Source: Gemmatimonadales bacterium
GTDB taxonomy: Bacteria; Gemmatimonadota; Gemmatimonadetes; Gemmatimonadales; GWC2-71-9
Assembly: GCA_030597435.1 (NCBI GenBank)
Contig: JAUVRV010000151.1
Coordinates: 1-6,679, forward strand
Reading direction: 5' to 3'
DNA: 6,679 nucleotides
The notes beneath the pieces are model-generated. The model saw only the letters and a program-made list of their open reading frames with translations. It ran no database searches and was not told where the DNA came from. Positions 1-6,679 of the stretch are shown here, piece by piece (position 1 is the first letter of the stretch; each line of letters opens with the position of its first letter). The translations under genes were made by a program, and so were the position numbers.

Positions 1-2
1 CC

Positions 3-1079
3 ACCCGGATCCGCGTCGGCGACCGTAAGATCGAAGCCACGCGATCCATATTGGCCGTCGGGTCGCGCGCCTCGTCACCGCTCATGCCGGGCCTCAACGA
101 GGTCGGGGCAATCGACCACGTGGGTCTGTTCCAACTCACCGAGCTACCGCGAAGGATCGTGGTACTGGGAGCAGGTCCTATCGGGATGGAGATGGGCCAG
201 GCCCTCTCACGGTTGGGCGCGGAGGTAACCATACTCGAGCAGGGGCCGCGGATCCTGAGGCGTGACGATGCCGAACTCTCCCAGTTGCTCGAGGGCTACG
301 TAAGGGAAGAGCTGCGCTTGGTATGCAACGCCACAGTGCTGGAGGCACAAGCGGCCAACGGGAACAAGGCGATCGTGTTCGAAGTGAACGGCAAGCAGGA
401 GACACTCGTCTGCGACGAGATCATGGTAGCCGTGGGCCGCAAGCCCAACCTCGAAGAACTCGGACTCGGCGAGGCCGGCGTGGCATTCAACGAGCGTGGT
501 GTGATCGTAGACGCAAAGCTCCGCACGACCGCGCGGAGCATCTGGGCCTGCGGCGATTGCGCGGGCTCGCTGCAGTTCACGCACTTCGCCGAGGCGCAGG
601 CGAGAGTCGCCGCGCGCAACGCGCTGTTTGCCGGGAGCCAAGACTTCGAGGACAGGTCGACTCCATGGGTAACTTTCACCGACCCGGAGTTGGCCCACGT
701 GGGAATGACGGAGGCCGAGGCCGCCCGCATGGGTAAGAGGTTCGAGGTCTATCGTTATCCCTATGAAAGGCTCGATCGCGCCATCTGTGAGGGTGAGACC
801 AGCGGGCTGGCCAAGATCGTCACCACGCCAAGGGGTAAGATCCTCGGCGCTGCCATACTCGGACCGCGTGCAGGCGAAGCAATCACAGAGATCGTCATCG
901 CCATGAGGGCGGGGATCACGATCCAGAAACTCTCGAGTTTCGTCCATCCGTATCCGGTCATGAACCACATCATCCGCCGGCTGGGCGACGAGCGCTTCAT
1001 GGCCCGGGGAGTCGGCACCCTCAAACAGAAGTTCTTCGGTAGGTACAAGGGCAACACCGACTCGACCCACCGTCGATGA
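3..1079 (+). CDS. FAD-dependent pyridine nucleotide-disulfide oxidoreductase (dihydrolipoamide dehydrogenase / mercuric reductase-like), 5' part missing
   Basis: The reading frame is open from the left edge, so this is the C-terminal ~358 residues. The TTG at 51 is internal: the frame continues upstream, and the codons around it encode ILAVGSR, the second FAD-contact motif of the family. Further on are the NAD(P)H Rossmann motif GAGPIG (168-185), the VAVGRKPN motif (from about 426), and the FAD-binding segment WACGD (about 543-557) followed by FTHFAEAQARVA. A dimerisation domain starts at PWVTFTDPELAHVG (about 663). The redox-active CxxxxC and the first FAD site would lie outside the window. 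The C-terminal catalytic stretch reads HPYPVMNH (945-968), where dihydrolipoamide dehydrogenases have HxHPTxxE. The His and Glu of the catalytic dyad are therefore replaced by Tyr and His. Family membership is certain; the substrate is not, and true lipoamide dehydrogenase activity is doubtful. The stop overlaps the next gene by four bases (ATGA). Confidence 0.93.
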   Translation, partial: TRIRVGDRKIEATRSILAVGSRASSPLMPGLNEVGAIDHVGLFQLTELPRRIVVLGAGPIGMEMGQALSRLGAEVTILEQGPRILRRDDAELSQLLEGYVREELRLVCNATVLEAQAANGNKAIVFEVNGKQETLVCDEIMVAVGRKPNLEELGLGEAGVAFNERGVIVDAKLRTTARSIWACGDCAGSLQFTHFAEAQARVAARNALFAGSQDFEDRSTPWVTFTDPELAHVGMTEAEAARMGKRFEVYRYPYERLDRAICEGETSGLAKIVTTPRGKILGAAILGPRAGEAITEIVIAMRAGITIQKLSSFVHPYPVMNHIIRRLGDERFMARGVGTLKQKFFGRYKGNTDSTHRR

Positions 1080-2023
1080 GGCCGTCCATGCCCGAAGAGG
1101 GATCCGCCTCTGACAAGATCCACGCGGTTTCGGACTTCACTCACGAACTCATCGAAGACGTTGCTCGTGACCACTACCGACTAGGAGCTTGGTGGGCATT
1201 TCTGTCCCGTTCATGGGCTCGCTCGGTAGACGACATGCGCGAGGCCCCAGCCCGTGTCCGGTCGAGCTTGCGCTGGGTAATTGTCGGCGCAGCTATCGGG
1301 ACCAGCGTGATCATCCTCGCCGTCACATTCCATGCTCCCCGAGTGGCGTTCCTAACCGCCACGCTGTGGCTGCCCTGGTACGCGGGTACGGTAATATTCC
1401 TTCTCACTCACCTGGGTATGGTGGACGACAGCAGCGGCAGGCCGCACGCGCGTCTGTTACTGCCCAACGCGTTGAGCTTCCTGCGCCTGGGCCTGGCGCC
1501 TCTGGTCATGTGGCCATGCTTGAGCGTTCCAACCCATCCGGCCACGGCGCCCGTGTTCGCGTCCATCTTGATCGTGCTTGCGCTAACCGACTTGCTGGAC
1601 GGCTCTCTTGCCCGCGGTTCGGGAAGCGAGACACGCATGGGCCGGATGCTCGATCCACTGGCCGACATGGCATTCGCGACCTTTCTCGCGCTCGGCCTGC
1701 TCAATGCAAGTGTTCTACCGATTGCGCTATTCGCCTTGATCATGGTCAGGTATCCCGGCGCCCTGGTTGCTGTCGTGGTGCTGTACTTCACTCGCGGTCC
1801 CATCCCGCTTCGTCCGACACCCATAGTGAGAGCGACGGCCCTGGCCTCGAACGTCGTTCTGATCGTCGCCGCTCTAACGCTATTGCTCGAACCCACATGG
1901 CTGCCAGCGAGATGGATCGATTGGTCCCTGCAGGCTCTTTATGTTGTGCTCGCTGTGAACTTGGCGCACTTGATACATCGGGCGGTTAATTGGCAACACG
2001 TCCCACAGGAGGTAGCCGGCTAA
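1076..2023 (+). CDS. CDP-alcohol phosphatidyltransferase family membrane protein with long N-terminal extension
   Basis: The family transfers a phosphatidyl group from a CDP-linked lipid to an alcohol (glycerol-3-phosphate, inositol phosphate, serine and others) in the membrane. The full signature is present: D172-x2-D175-G176-x2-A179-R180-x8-G189-x3-D193-x3-D197. These are the metal- and CDP-binding residues. A PNALSFLRL segment (130-138) matches the usual start of the catalytic core. Hydrophobic stretches at about 67-85, 90-115, 133-150, 157-171, 198-222, 228-238, 253-272 and 284-300 fit a polytopic membrane protein. The core family needs about 180-200 residues, so 315 residues leaves an extension of ~125: a polar, probably cytosolic helical part (1-65, with WWAFLSRSW) and two added membrane segments. 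The acceptor alcohol cannot be read from sequence, so no pgsA or pssA symbol is given. The start ATG overlaps the upstream stop (ATGA) and has no clear Shine-Dalgarno, suggesting translational coupling; an in-frame ATG at 1088 is an alternative. Confidence 0.92.
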   Translation: MRPSMPEEGSASDKIHAVSDFTHELIEDVARDHYRLGAWWAFLSRSWARSVDDMREAPARVRSSLRWVIVGAAIGTSVIILAVTFHAPRVAFLTATLWLPWYAGTVIFLLTHLGMVDDSSGRPHARLLLPNALSFLRLGLAPLVMWPCLSVPTHPATAPVFASILIVLALTDLLDGSLARGSGSETRMGRMLDPLADMAFATFLALGLLNASVLPIALFALIMVRYPGALVAVVVLYFTRGPIPLRPTPIVRATALASNVVLIVAALTLLLEPTWLPARWIDWSLQALYVVLAVNLAHLIHRAVNWQHVPQEVAG

Positions 2024-2060
2024 CATCCGCGTTCATCCGCCCACGTCCGCGTCACTCCGC
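2021..2060. repeat. Four-copy phased TCCGC repeat, 10-base period
   Basis: TCCGC occurs at 2026-2030, 2036-2040, 2046-2050 and 2056-2060, exactly ten bases apart. The five bases between copies vary (gttca, ccacg, gtcac). The first unit includes the stop codon of the phosphatidyltransferase gene. The last two copies also form a short hairpin, CCGCG (2047-2051) with CGCGG (2058-2062) around a six-base loop. There is no T-tract after it, so it is not a standard intrinsic terminator. The role is unknown: it may be a genome-wide intergenic repeat, a phased protein-binding site, or a decayed tandem repeat. Confidence 0.7.
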
Positions 2061-2103
2061 GGCGAGGCCTTGACGTTCAAGCCCATAACTGAACCTTTGC
2101 AGT
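2024..2103. other. Intergenic spacer between the two gene pairs
   Basis: This is the only non-coding stretch of the window. Its first half is the phased TCCGC repeat described separately. Its second half should hold the start signals of the downstream pair, but I find only weak candidates. A TTGACG box (2070-2075) has no good -10 at normal spacing, and CATAAC (2084-2089) has no matching -35. There is no Shine-Dalgarno before the ATG at 2104. Whether transcription starts here or reads through from the upstream pair is open. Confidence 0.5.
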
Positions 2104-3519
2104 ATGCGGTTCGCTGCTTCGCTATCACTAGCTTCTGCCATTGTCCTGGCCTGTGCGCAATGTCAGGCCTCCGACCAAGGTCACAATGCCACCCCACTCG
2201 GCACAACACTGGTCTTGGCTGAAACAACCCTCACCATTCCGCAAGTGGATTACGAATCCGCCATCTACTACAACCGAGACGATCCATATCCACACATCGA
2301 CCTGTCGCGTGTGAATGAATCCAGCATCGTAGACAAGGAACACGTAGCGCTGGTACTGGAGAACGAGTACATCACACTCACCTTGCTGCCCGAGATGGGT
2401 AGAGTGTACTCACTCTACTACAAGCCAACCGGCCACGATGAACTGTGGCGCAACGACACGGTCACCGTGGGCGGTGGTATCAACGATCCCGGATGGTGGA
2501 TATGGATCGGTGGCGTTGAGTACACACTACCTGGTGACGAACACGGCACCACTTGGTCCACACCATGGGACTGGCAAGTCGTTGCAGACTCACCGGACCG
2601 GAAGACCGTCAGACTGGAGGTCCAGGAACTCGGCACCAAGCTGCGGGAAACGATCGAAATCACGCTGTATCCCGGCAGGTCGTACTACGAAGCGAAGATC
2701 AGGATAGACAATCCTACCGATCAGACGGTACACTATGCCCACTGGGTGAACCCGCAGTGGACACCGGGCGGTCAGAACGAACTCACCGACAGTACCGAGT
2801 TCATCATTCCCACCGACCGCATCTTGATCTCGCCCAAGTGGCAAGCCAACATGGGTCCCAGTCCGCAACCGTGGAGCGGCAACCGGCTACGGTTCATCAA
2901 GGGTTGGGATAAGATGGGTGACCTCATGGCCGACGGATTGAAACAAGGATTCTATGGCGCACACTCGCATGATGCCAACGAGGGCGTAGTCCGGATATTC
3001 GACAGAGACAAGACGCCGGGAGTGGACGTCTGGACCTACGGCTATCATCCTAACAGGATACCGCTGGGATCCGGCTCTCCTAGTAAAGGATATGTAGAGA
3101 TGTGGGGCGGTACGAGTAAGCTGTTCCCAGACGAGCGCAGGCCGATCGCGCCCGGCGAGTCATTTGAGTGGACGGAGTGGATGTTCGCCTACCACGGCAC
3201 CGGTGGGTTGACGTTCGCGGACACGACACTCGCGGTGAACTTCAAGTTGAACGCAGGCACACGCAACACCATCGTAGCGCTTTGCCCCACTGGCAGGTGG
3301 CATGGAGTTGCCGAGCTGTACACAGTCTCCGAAGCTTCGGCGGAATCAAACGTGTTACGTGCATGGCAGATCGACGCCAGCCCCACGAATCCTTTCTATC
3401 AGATCGCCGAACTGGAAGAAGTACATTTAGAAGAGCTGACCCAACTCAGGCTACGACTCAGCACCGACCGATCCCACTGGCTAACGCTTGCCCCTGAGAT
3501 CTCAGGGAGCCGTCAATGA
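2104..3519 (+). CDS. Exported DUF5107-type protein without TPR repeats
   Basis: This 471-residue protein starts with a short export signal. Residues 14-17 read VLAC, a weak lipobox with Cys17; signal peptidase I cleavage after CQA (residue 22) is the alternative. The start is secure because an in-frame stop lies at 2086 and no other start codon follows it. The body resembles the DUF5107 domain: LENEY (85-89), LPEMGRV (95-101), WIGGVEY (134-140), YPGRSYYEA (189-197) and WVNP (214-217). These motifs occur in the same order and almost the same positions as in the downstream protein. The rest, to about 380, is rich in Trp, Gly and Tyr, and the last ~90 residues look like a further beta domain. 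The protein ends about where the TPR region begins in its neighbour. DUF5107 proteins are expected to have a beta-sandwich fold; a role in binding or modifying carbohydrate is inference. The stop overlaps the next start (ATGA). Confidence 0.85.
   Translation: MRFAASLSLASAIVLACAQCQASDQGHNATPLGTTLVLAETTLTIPQVDYESAIYYNRDDPYPHIDLSRVNESSIVDKEHVALVLENEYITLTLLPEMGRVYSLYYKPTGHDELWRNDTVTVGGGINDPGWWIWIGGVEYTLPGDEHGTTWSTPWDWQVVADSPDRKTVRLEVQELGTKLRETIEITLYPGRSYYEAKIRIDNPTDQTVHYAHWVNPQWTPGGQNELTDSTEFIIPTDRILISPKWQANMGPSPQPWSGNRLRFIKGWDKMGDLMADGLKQGFYGAHSHDANEGVVRIFDRDKTPGVDVWTYGYHPNRIPLGSGSPSKGYVEMWGGTSKLFPDERRPIAPGESFEWTEWMFAYHGTGGLTFADTTLAVNFKLNAGTRNTIVALCPTGRWHGVAELYTVSEASAESNVLRAWQIDASPTNPFYQIAELEEVHLEELTQLRLRLSTDRSHWLTLAPEISGSRQ
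3492..3507. promoter_or_regulatory. Perfect 16-base palindrome over the internal ribosome binding site
   Basis: CCCTGAGATCTCAGGG is its own reverse complement over all 16 bases. It lies at the very end of the first DUF5107 gene and ends eight bases before the ATG of the second. Its right arm supplies the GGG of the Shine-Dalgarno sequence. In RNA it could fold as a six-pair stem (CCCTGA/TCAGGG) with a GATC loop that hides the ribosome binding site. In DNA it could be a dimer-binding site. The symmetry is certain; function is inferred. Confidence 0.5.
3505..3509 (+). promoter_or_regulatory. Ribosome binding site of the TPR-DUF5107 gene
   Basis: GGGAG lies six bases before the ATG at 3516 and supports that start. 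It is the only good Shine-Dalgarno at a gene start in this window, and it sits within the coding end of the upstream gene. Confidence 0.7.
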
Positions 3520-6500
3520 AGACTACCTATCTGCTCTCCATCACGTCGCTCGCGCTTGCCGTCGCAGGTTGCGGATCTGACTCGACCGTTACCGCGCACG
3601 AAGTGGAAATGACCCTACCTACATACAAGGCCGGCACGCCCGATCCCAACCCACGGTTCTACTCCGGACGCGCATATCAGGGCGCTCAAGGACGGGTCTA
3701 TCCCTACCCAATGCTCGACCAGCTCACCGACGAGCGGGTAGACATCCCGTACAAGATGCTCTATCTCGAGAACGAGTACGTCAGAGTTGGAGTGCTTCCG
3801 GAAATCGGTGGCCGGGTGTTCGAGGCCGTTGACAAAACCAATGAGTACGATTTCCTCTACCGTCAGCACGTAATCAAACCGGCCTTGATCGGTATGCTGG
3901 GTGCGTGGATTTCAGGCGGGATCGAGTGGAATTTCCCGCATCACCACCGGTCCCGCAGCTTCATGCCGATGGACTACACCATCGTCGAACAAGCTAATGG
4001 CGCCAAGACGATCTGGCTCACTGAGTTGGAGCTGCGGCAGCGAATGCAGTTCACGGTCGGGATCACGGTGTATCCCGGAAAGTCGTACTTCGAGGCGACT
4101 ATCAAGCCGTTCAATAGGACTCCGTTGGCTCAATCGTTTCTCTACTGGGCTAACCCCTCAGTTCATGCCAGTCCGGCGTATCAAGTCATCTTCCCACCAA
4201 GCACTGAGTGGGCAACGTACCACAGCAAGAACGATTTCTCCCGGTGGCCCTTTGCAGATGATGCATATCGAGGCATCGAATACGAGAACGTGGATCTCAC
4301 CTGGTGGGAGAATCATCCGACACCGATTTCCTTTTTTGCATGGAACTACGAGGATGACTTCCTTGCAGGTTACGACCACGAGCAGGATGCAGGTGTGGTG
4401 TACTTCGCCAACCACCACATCGCCCCGGGCAAAAAGCTATGGCAGTGGGGCCCCAGTCCTCAGGGTCGCTTGTGGGATCTGATCCTGACCGAAGATGACG
4501 GGCCCTACAGCGAACTGATGGCAGGCGCCTACTCCGACAATCAACCGGACTACAGCTGGTTACAGCCTTACGAAGCCAAGTTCATTAGGCAGTACTGGTA
4601 TCCCATTAGGGGAATAGGGGGCGGCAAGAACGCCACGCTGGAAGCCGCCGTCAACCTCGAGGTGAGTGAGGGTATTGCCACCATCGGCTTCTACTCCACG
4701 AGCCGGCACGATGGGGCAACCGTGCAACTCATGGCAGCCGACTCGGTGCTGTTCCAGGCGAACGTGTCGATTGATCCGGCAAGACCATATGTGACCGACG
4801 TTGAGTTGCCAGTAGGTATCGATCCATCGCAACTACGGGCATCGTTGGTTGCCGATGAGCGGGAACTGGTGAGTTACCAGCATGTCGAGCCACAAGGCTC
4901 ACCGCGACCAGAGACAGTTCGACCACCGCTTCCGCCACGTGATGTTCCCACTGTCGAGCAGCTCTATCTCACCGGACAACGGCTGGAGCAGTTCCACAAT
5001 CCCTCGGTCAACGCGACCGAGTACTACGAGGAGGCGCTGCGACGCGATCCGGGTGACTCGAGGTCCAACGTCGCTCTTGGACTGAGATACCTACGCAACG
5101 GACTGCTCGACCCGGCAGAGAGACATTTCGTCACAGCACTCAACCGAGTGACGACGGGTTACACCAGCCCTGGCGACGGAGCGGCCTACTACTACCTCGG
5201 CCTCACAAGGCAGCTACTCCACCAGTATGATGATGCCTACGATGCGTTATATCGTGCCACATGGAGCAGTGCCTACCATGCTGCGGCATACTACCGATTG
5301 GCACAGATCGACTGCCTACGAGGAGACTTCGCCACAGCCAACGAGCATCTCGACCGGTCAATCGCCACAAACACGACCAACCGGAATGCGCTCAACCTGC
5401 GAGCTGCGGTGTTGCGGCGGCTAGGCCGTGGTGCAGCGGCGGTGAGTCAAGCGAGCGCGGTGCTAGAGGAGGATCCACTCGATGTGTGGGCGCTATACGA
5501 GCTGCTGCAGGCCCAGGAGAGTATCGGTGCCGCGCGCAACGCAAACCGGACCGAAGAACGCCTGGTGGCGCGCCGGTTGACCAAGTCATCACTGCAGGAC
5601 CATTCGAAGCCGTGGCATGATGCCGAGGCGTGGCTCGATGCCCAGCCTTTCATGGAGACCGCGGCGGAGTATGGTGCAGCGGGTATGTGGGCCGATGCGG
5701 TTGGGATCCTGTCTGTACTCACGGAAGGAAGACGCGGCGGTGCGGTTACCACCTATCCGATGGTGTACTACTACGCCGCATACTACATGGCTCAATTGGA
5801 GAATGAGGAAGCGACAGCCGCGCTGTATCAATCGGCAATGACGCAGGACGCAGACTACTGCTTCCCCTTGCGGCTCGAGGCGGTCGAGATTCTGCGTGCA
5901 GCCCAACAGCAGAATCCCGCTGACGCCTTAGCCCACTTTTGCCTAGGCAATCTTCTCTACGAAACACAGGCTGACGTGGCGGTCCGTGAGTGGCGGGTCG
6001 CTGACTCTTTGGGTACTTCGATAGCAACGGTGTATCGCAATCTCGCGCGCGCCTACGTGGAACTGCAGCAGGACGTGCCGAAGGCCATGCTGACGATGGA
6101 GCGCGCGTTGGAACTCGACCCTGACGATCCTCGGCTGTATTACGAACTCGATCTGCTATACGAAGCCGCCGGGGTATCTCCCAGCGAGCGTCTGGCCGTG
6201 TTGGAGCAGGCAGGTGAGACGGTAGTAGGTCACAACGATGCTTTCGGTCGTCAAGTCGTGCTACTCACCCAACTAGGTCGTTACGATGAAGCCATCGAAC
6301 TGATGAGGACGCACCACTTCAGGCGCTGGGAGGGACTGGGCAACATCCATACGACCTACATCGACGCGCACCTGTTGCGAGCGCGGCAGCACCTGATAAC
6401 CGGACGCTTCAGCGATGCAATTGGTGACTACGAGAGCGCTCTGGAGTACCCGGCGAATCTAGAAGTTGCAGAGCCGTATGCCGGAGGACGCGAGTGCCAG

Positions 6501-6679
6501 GTTTACTACTTGATGGGGAATGCATACGCCATGGCAGGCGATACCACTGAGGCGCTGCACCACTATGAACTTGCGGCCACTGCAAAGCGTCCATCTGGAC
6601 GATCGGTTCTGGATTATTACCAAGGGATGGCACTGCGGCGACTGGGCCGCCAGGAGCAAGCGCACCAGCTATTCAACGC
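3516..6679 (+). CDS. DUF5107 domain / tetratricopeptide repeat lipoprotein, 3' end cut by the window edge
   Basis: The frame stays open for 1054 codons with no stop. Residues 1-19 form a classic lipoprotein signal with lipobox V16-A-G-C19. Gly20 follows, so inner-membrane retention by Asp at +2 is not expected; an outer-membrane lipoprotein is likely. The DUF5107 domain (about 60-375) shows YPYPMLD (62-68), LENEY (84-88), LPEIGGRV (94-101), KPALIG, GAWISGGIEWNFP (129-141) with His144, YPGKSYFEA (186-194), FNRTP (199-203) and YWANP (210-214). A beta-type linker domain covers about 376-468. From about 480 on the protein is helical, with TPR units such as YYEEALRRDPGD (502-513), YYYLGLTRQL (553-562), YRNLARAYVE (840-849) with MERALELDPDD (861-871), and VYYLMGNAYAMAG (996-1008). 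FRRWEG (935-940) and YPANL (978-982) are typical of this family's C-terminal part. The proteins are usually about this long, so little is missing. The ATG overlaps the upstream stop. Function is unknown; surface carbohydrate handling is inferred. Confidence 0.95.
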   Translation, partial: MKTTYLLSITSLALAVAGCGSDSTVTAHEVEMTLPTYKAGTPDPNPRFYSGRAYQGAQGRVYPYPMLDQLTDERVDIPYKMLYLENEYVRVGVLPEIGGRVFEAVDKTNEYDFLYRQHVIKPALIGMLGAWISGGIEWNFPHHHRSRSFMPMDYTIVEQANGAKTIWLTELELRQRMQFTVGITVYPGKSYFEATIKPFNRTPLAQSFLYWANPSVHASPAYQVIFPPSTEWATYHSKNDFSRWPFADDAYRGIEYENVDLTWWENHPTPISFFAWNYEDDFLAGYDHEQDAGVVYFANHHIAPGKKLWQWGPSPQGRLWDLILTEDDGPYSELMAGAYSDNQPDYSWLQPYEAKFIRQYWYPIRGIGGGKNATLEAAVNLEVSEGIATIGFYSTSRHDGATVQLMAADSVLFQANVSIDPARPYVTDVELPVGIDPSQLRASLVADERELVSYQHVEPQGSPRPETVRPPLPPRDVPTVEQLYLTGQRLEQFHNPSVNATEYYEEALRRDPGDSRSNVALGLRYLRNGLLDPAERHFVTALNRVTTGYTSPGDGAAYYYLGLTRQLLHQYDDAYDALYRATWSSAYHAAAYYRLAQIDCLRGDFATANEHLDRSIATNTTNRNALNLRAAVLRRLGRGAAAVSQASAVLEEDPLDVWALYELLQAQESIGAARNANRTEERLVARRLTKSSLQDHSKPWHDAEAWLDAQPFMETAAEYGAAGMWADAVGILSVLTEGRRGGAVTTYPMVYYYAAYYMAQLENEEATAALYQSAMTQDADYCFPLRLEAVEILRAAQQQNPADALAHFCLGNLLYETQADVAVREWRVADSLGTSIATVYRNLARAYVELQQDVPKAMLTMERALELDPDDPRLYYELDLLYEAAGVSPSERLAVLEQAGETVVGHNDAFGRQVVLLTQLGRYDEAIELMRTHHFRRWEGLGNIHTTYIDAHLLRARQHLITGRFSDAIGDYESALEYPANLEVAEPYAGGRECQVYYLMGNAYAMAGDTTEALHHYELAATAKRPSGRSVLDYYQGMALRRLGRQEQAHQLFN

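Noticed and set aside
51..53. TTG as the start codon of the flavoprotein
   Set aside because: The frame is open upstream to the window edge, and the residues before it complete a conserved FAD-contact motif.
207..1070. Long open frame on the - strand (about 287 codons) opposite the flavoprotein gene
   Set aside because: It mirrors the codon structure of a well-identified gene, its translation shows no family motif, and it has no start signal.
1189..1989. Open frame of about 266 codons on the + strand inside the phosphatidyltransferase gene
   Set aside because: It is a frame-shifted reading of a gene with a complete catalytic signature; the product is Arg/Ser/Pro-rich low-complexity sequence.
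2005..2012. Strong Shine-Dalgarno-like AGGAGGT near the end of the phosphatidyltransferase gene
   Set aside because: No start codon follows at a usable distance; the next gene begins about 90 bases later.
2070..2098. TTGACG as a promoter -35 box
   Set aside because: At 16-18 bases spacing there is no reasonable -10 sequence; AACCTT is too weak.
3329..3340. 12-base palindrome CCGAAGCTTCGG inside the first DUF5107 gene
   Set aside because: One or two perfect 12-base palindromes are expected by chance in a window of this size, and it is mid-gene with no nearby start.
3901..4482. Open frame of about 193 codons inside the TPR-DUF5107 gene
   Set aside because: It is a shadow in another frame; the true frame shows continuous DUF5107 motifs over the same bases.

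Overview
The window carries four genes, all on the + strand, arranged as two tightly coupled pairs, with an 80-base spacer (2024-2103) as the only non-coding stretch. Base composition is moderately GC-rich by eye. Two exported proteins begin with lipoprotein-type signals, which suggests a bacterium with a Gram-negative-type envelope. The pairing of DUF5107 proteins with TPR repeats is seen in soil and marine phyla such as Acidobacteriota, Gemmatimonadota, Planctomycetota and Bacteroidota. The sequence alone does not let me assign a phylum.

Pair 1 (left edge to 2023). The 3' part of a pyridine-nucleotide-disulfide oxidoreductase (dihydrolipoamide dehydrogenase/mercuric reductase-like flavoprotein) is cut by the left edge. 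Its stop overlaps the start of a CDP-alcohol phosphatidyltransferase in an ATGA junction. The transferase has the complete catalytic signature and an unusually long N-terminal part. The overlap implies co-expression of a redox flavoprotein and a phospholipid-headgroup enzyme at the membrane.

Spacer (2024-2103). Directly after the stop codon lie four copies of TCCGC in exact 10-base register, including a short GC hairpin. No convincing promoter or terminator is visible.

Pair 2 (2104 to right edge). These are two exported DUF5107-type proteins, again joined by an ATGA overlap. The first (471 residues) has only the beta-sandwich-type part. The second is a clear lipoprotein with the same part followed by a long TPR region. 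It stays open for 1054 codons and is cut by the right edge close to where such proteins normally end. They look like diverged paralogues. DUF5107 has no function I can state with certainty; a carbohydrate-related role on the cell surface is an inference. A perfect 16-base palindrome covers the ribosome binding site of the second gene.

I see no RNA genes, mobile elements or CRISPR arrays. The features most worth following up are the DUF5107 pair, the palindrome at its internal junction, the phased 10-base repeat, and the altered active-site residues of the flavoprotein.
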